From: CAWEQW01 sp963811365
GTDB taxonomy: Bacteria > Actinomycetota > Actinomycetes > Propionibacteriales > Nocardioidaceae
NCBI GenBank assembly: GCA_963811365.1
Contig: CAWEQW010000011.1
Location: 62,001-126,000 of the forward strand
Direction: 5' to 3'
DNA length: 64,000 bases
Shown: positions 62,585 through 64,000 of the stretch, piece after piece
Position numbering within the stretch: the first letter of the stretch is position 1
Layout of the letters: every line of letters begins with the position of its first letter
Notes under the pieces: model-generated
The model's database searches: none
The model's input: the letters and a program-made list of their open reading frames with translations, nothing else
Told to the model about the DNA's origin: nothing
Program-made: the position numbers and the translations under genes

Positions 62585-63333
62585 CCGGCCGCCGGGTGCT
62601 GGTCACCGGCGCCTCACGAGGCATCGGCCGGGCGGTGGCCGCGGCCTTCGCCGCGGCGGGCGACCGGGTCGCGGTGCACCACCGCAGCAGCCCGGAGGAT
62701 GCCGCGCGGGTGGCCGCCGAGCTGGCCGGCTCCGGTCATGTCGTGGTCGCCGCGGACCTGGCCGACGCTGTCGCGGTGCAGGCCTGCGTCGAGGAGGCCG
62801 CTGCGGCCCTCGGCGGCCTCGACGTGCTCGTGAACAACGCCGGCGTCTTCCTCGCGCACCCGCCGATGGCCACCGCGTACGACGACTGGCAGCAGCGCTG
62901 GTCGCGGACCCTCGCCACCAACCTCACGGGTCCCGCGAACATGACGTTCTGCGCGCTGCCGCACCTCGTCGCGGCCGGTGGTGGGGCGGTGGTCAACATC
63001 TCCAGCCGCGGCGCCTTCCGCGGGGAGCCCGGCTGCCCGGCGTACGGCGCGTCGAAGGCAGGCCTGAACGCGTTCGGCCAGTCCATGGCGGTCGCACTGG
63101 CGCCGCACGGCATCACCGTCGGCACCGTGGCGCCCGGCTTCGTGCAGACCGAGATGGCGCGGGAGGTGCTCGACGGCCCGGGTGGCGACGCGGTGCGCGC
63201 GCAGTCGCCGTACGGCCGCGTGGCCCGCCCCGAGGAGGTCGCGACGGCAGTGCTGTGGCTGGCCTCCCCGGAGGCCGCGTTCTCGACGGGGACGATCATC
63301 GACGTCAACGGCGCGTCCTACCTGCGCAGCTGA
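62581..63333 (+). CDS. SDR-family oxidoreductase
   Basis: 250 residues. VLVTGASRGIGRAVAAAFA (TGxxxGIG), DVLVNNAGVFL (NNAG), VNISSRGAFRGEPGCPAYGASKAGL (Ser, Tyr and Lys catalytic set) and PGFVQTEM are all present, as in FabG-like reductases. GTG start overlaps the stop of the PLP enzyme (GTGA), so the two probably work on the same pathway. Substrate unknown. Confidence 0.92.
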   Translation: MTGRRVLVTGASRGIGRAVAAAFAAAGDRVAVHHRSSPEDAARVAAELAGSGHVVVAADLADAVAVQACVEEAAAALGGLDVLVNNAGVFLAHPPMATAYDDWQQRWSRTLATNLTGPANMTFCALPHLVAAGGGAVVNISSRGAFRGEPGCPAYGASKAGLNAFGQSMAVALAPHGITVGTVAPGFVQTEMAREVLDGPGGDAVRAQSPYGRVARPEEVATAVLWLASPEAAFSTGTIIDVNGASYLRS

Positions 63334-63352
63334 GCCGCCCGGCTCGGACCGG

Positions 63353-64000
63353 TCACAGCGGGCGCAGGGCCGTCCCGGTGAGCACCGGCTCGCCCTCCTC
63401 GTCGGTGGCCGCGAGGTCGAGCGTGGCGAACAGCCGCCAGTCGTGGTCACCGGCGGGGTCGGCGAGGATCTGCTGCACCTCCCAGCGGTCCGGGTGCTCC
63501 TCGACGATCAGCATCGCCGGACCGCGGGCGTCGGCGTCGATGCCGATGGAGTCGTGCTCGGCGTAGTAGTCCTCGAGCGCCTGGGCCCAGGGACCGAGCT
63601 CGTCGACCCGACGGCGTGCGGCGAGCTCCACGAGCCGGAACATCGCGTTGCGGACCAGCACCCGCAGCGCCCGTGGGTTCGCCGACAGCGGGCGGGTGCC
63701 ACCGGGCACCGGCTCCGGCGCGGTCGTCTCGGGCCGGTCGGGGTCGACGAGCTGCTCCCACTCGTCGAGCAGGCTCGAGTCCGTCTGCCGCACGACCTCG
63801 CCCAGCCAGGTCACCAGGTCGTCGAGCTCCTCGGACCGTGCCGACGCCGGGACGGTCCGGCGCAGCGTCCTGTAGGCGTCGGACAGGTAGCGCAGCAGCA
63901 GCCCCTCCGAGCGGGCCAGCCCGTAGAAGGAGACCATCTCCGAGAAGGTCATCGCCCGCTCGTACATGTCCCGCACCACGGACTTCGGCGACAGCGCGCT
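63353..64000 (-). CDS. DUF3516 region of a DEAD/DEAH-box helicase (C-terminal part)
   Basis: The visible C-terminal stretch has MVRDMYERAMTFSEMVSFYG, LARSEGLLLRYLSDAYRTLR, VTWLGEVVRQTDSSLLDEWE, and RGPAMLIVEEHPDRWEVQQI, characteristic of the DUF3516 tail of large actinobacterial RNA helicases. The frame is still open at the right edge (ALSPKSVVRDM), so the helicase core lies outside the window. Ends at 63353. Confidence 0.85.
   Translation of the reverse strand, partial: SALSPKSVVRDMYERAMTFSEMVSFYGLARSEGLLLRYLSDAYRTLRRTVPASARSEELDDLVTWLGEVVRQTDSSLLDEWEQLVDPDRPETTAPEPVPGGTRPLSANPRALRVLVRNAMFRLVELAARRRVDELGPWAQALEDYYAEHDSIGIDADARGPAMLIVEEHPDRWEVQQILADPAGDHDWRLFATLDLAATDEEGEPVLTGTALRPL

Overview
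The window is very GC-rich bacterial DNA with dense, mostly leader-poor, overlapping genes. The gene content (moeZ, DUF3107, a ferritin-like protein, mycothiol deacetylase mshB, DUF3117, DUF5302, a sigE-rseA-htrA-tatB block, split dapD/dapE and dapC-ferredoxin) points to an actinomycete. My best guess is a Nocardioidaceae member close to Nocardioides; this is inferred from gene order and family content, not from a search.

Layout. 1-15.2 kb is a conserved chromosomal block resembling the mycobacterial adnA - moeZ - TetR - rhlE - ParA neighbourhood, with a MoxR/DUF58/DUF4129 module and an inserted sortase plus surface-protein pair. 15.2-21.9 kb carries DUF6758, Nudix, a phosphatase, a POT peptide transporter, and MaoC, DUF2332 and acyl-CoA dehydrogenase genes. 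22.1-25.0 kb is a three-gene surface-glycan cassette (LicD/methyltransferase fusion, coiled-coil protein, sulfotransferase). 25.2-28.7 kb holds a CitE-like lyase, an EamA exporter, a small unknown protein and PhzF. 28.7-35.4 kb is a conserved block: CBS/MgtE-N, DUF1003, Mrp, TatB, HtrA, RseA-like anti-sigma, SigE and a divergent O-methyltransferase. 36-44.5 kb has leucyl aminopeptidase, DUF3117, enoyl-CoA hydratase, two envelope peptidoglycan enzymes, Tag, DivIVA-like, LOG and DapE. 44.5-52.3 kb is a 7.8 kb integrative element. 52.2-57.6 kb resumes with the VOC gene, dapD, a membrane lytic-transglycosylase-like gene, dapC, ferredoxin and a GNAT. 57.6-64 kb has mshB, a MutT-type Nudix, two paralogous unknown proteins, an orphan response regulator, a desulfurase-like PLP enzyme, an SDR and the tail of a DUF3516 helicase.

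The most interesting object is the element at 44,539-52,328. It has a large serine integrase, tiny overlapping genes, a primase-polymerase/helicase, a direct-repeat (iteron-like) array followed by a strong hairpin, one HK97-type capsid gene and an unknown cargo gene, but no visible terminase, portal or tail genes. It looks like a phage satellite. It split a VOC-family gene that was translationally coupled to dapE, and it carries a substitute C-terminus for that gene. Excising 7,790 bp restores a perfect in-frame VOC-dapE overlap.

A caution on quality: single-base frameshifts are concentrated in three stretches (about 11.8-14.95 kb, 44.97-51.5 kb, 55.1-57.35 kb) and hit both core and mobile genes, while 15.2-44.5 kb shows none. 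I read this as local sequence or assembly error more than gene decay; the affected genes are described as the proteins they appear to encode.
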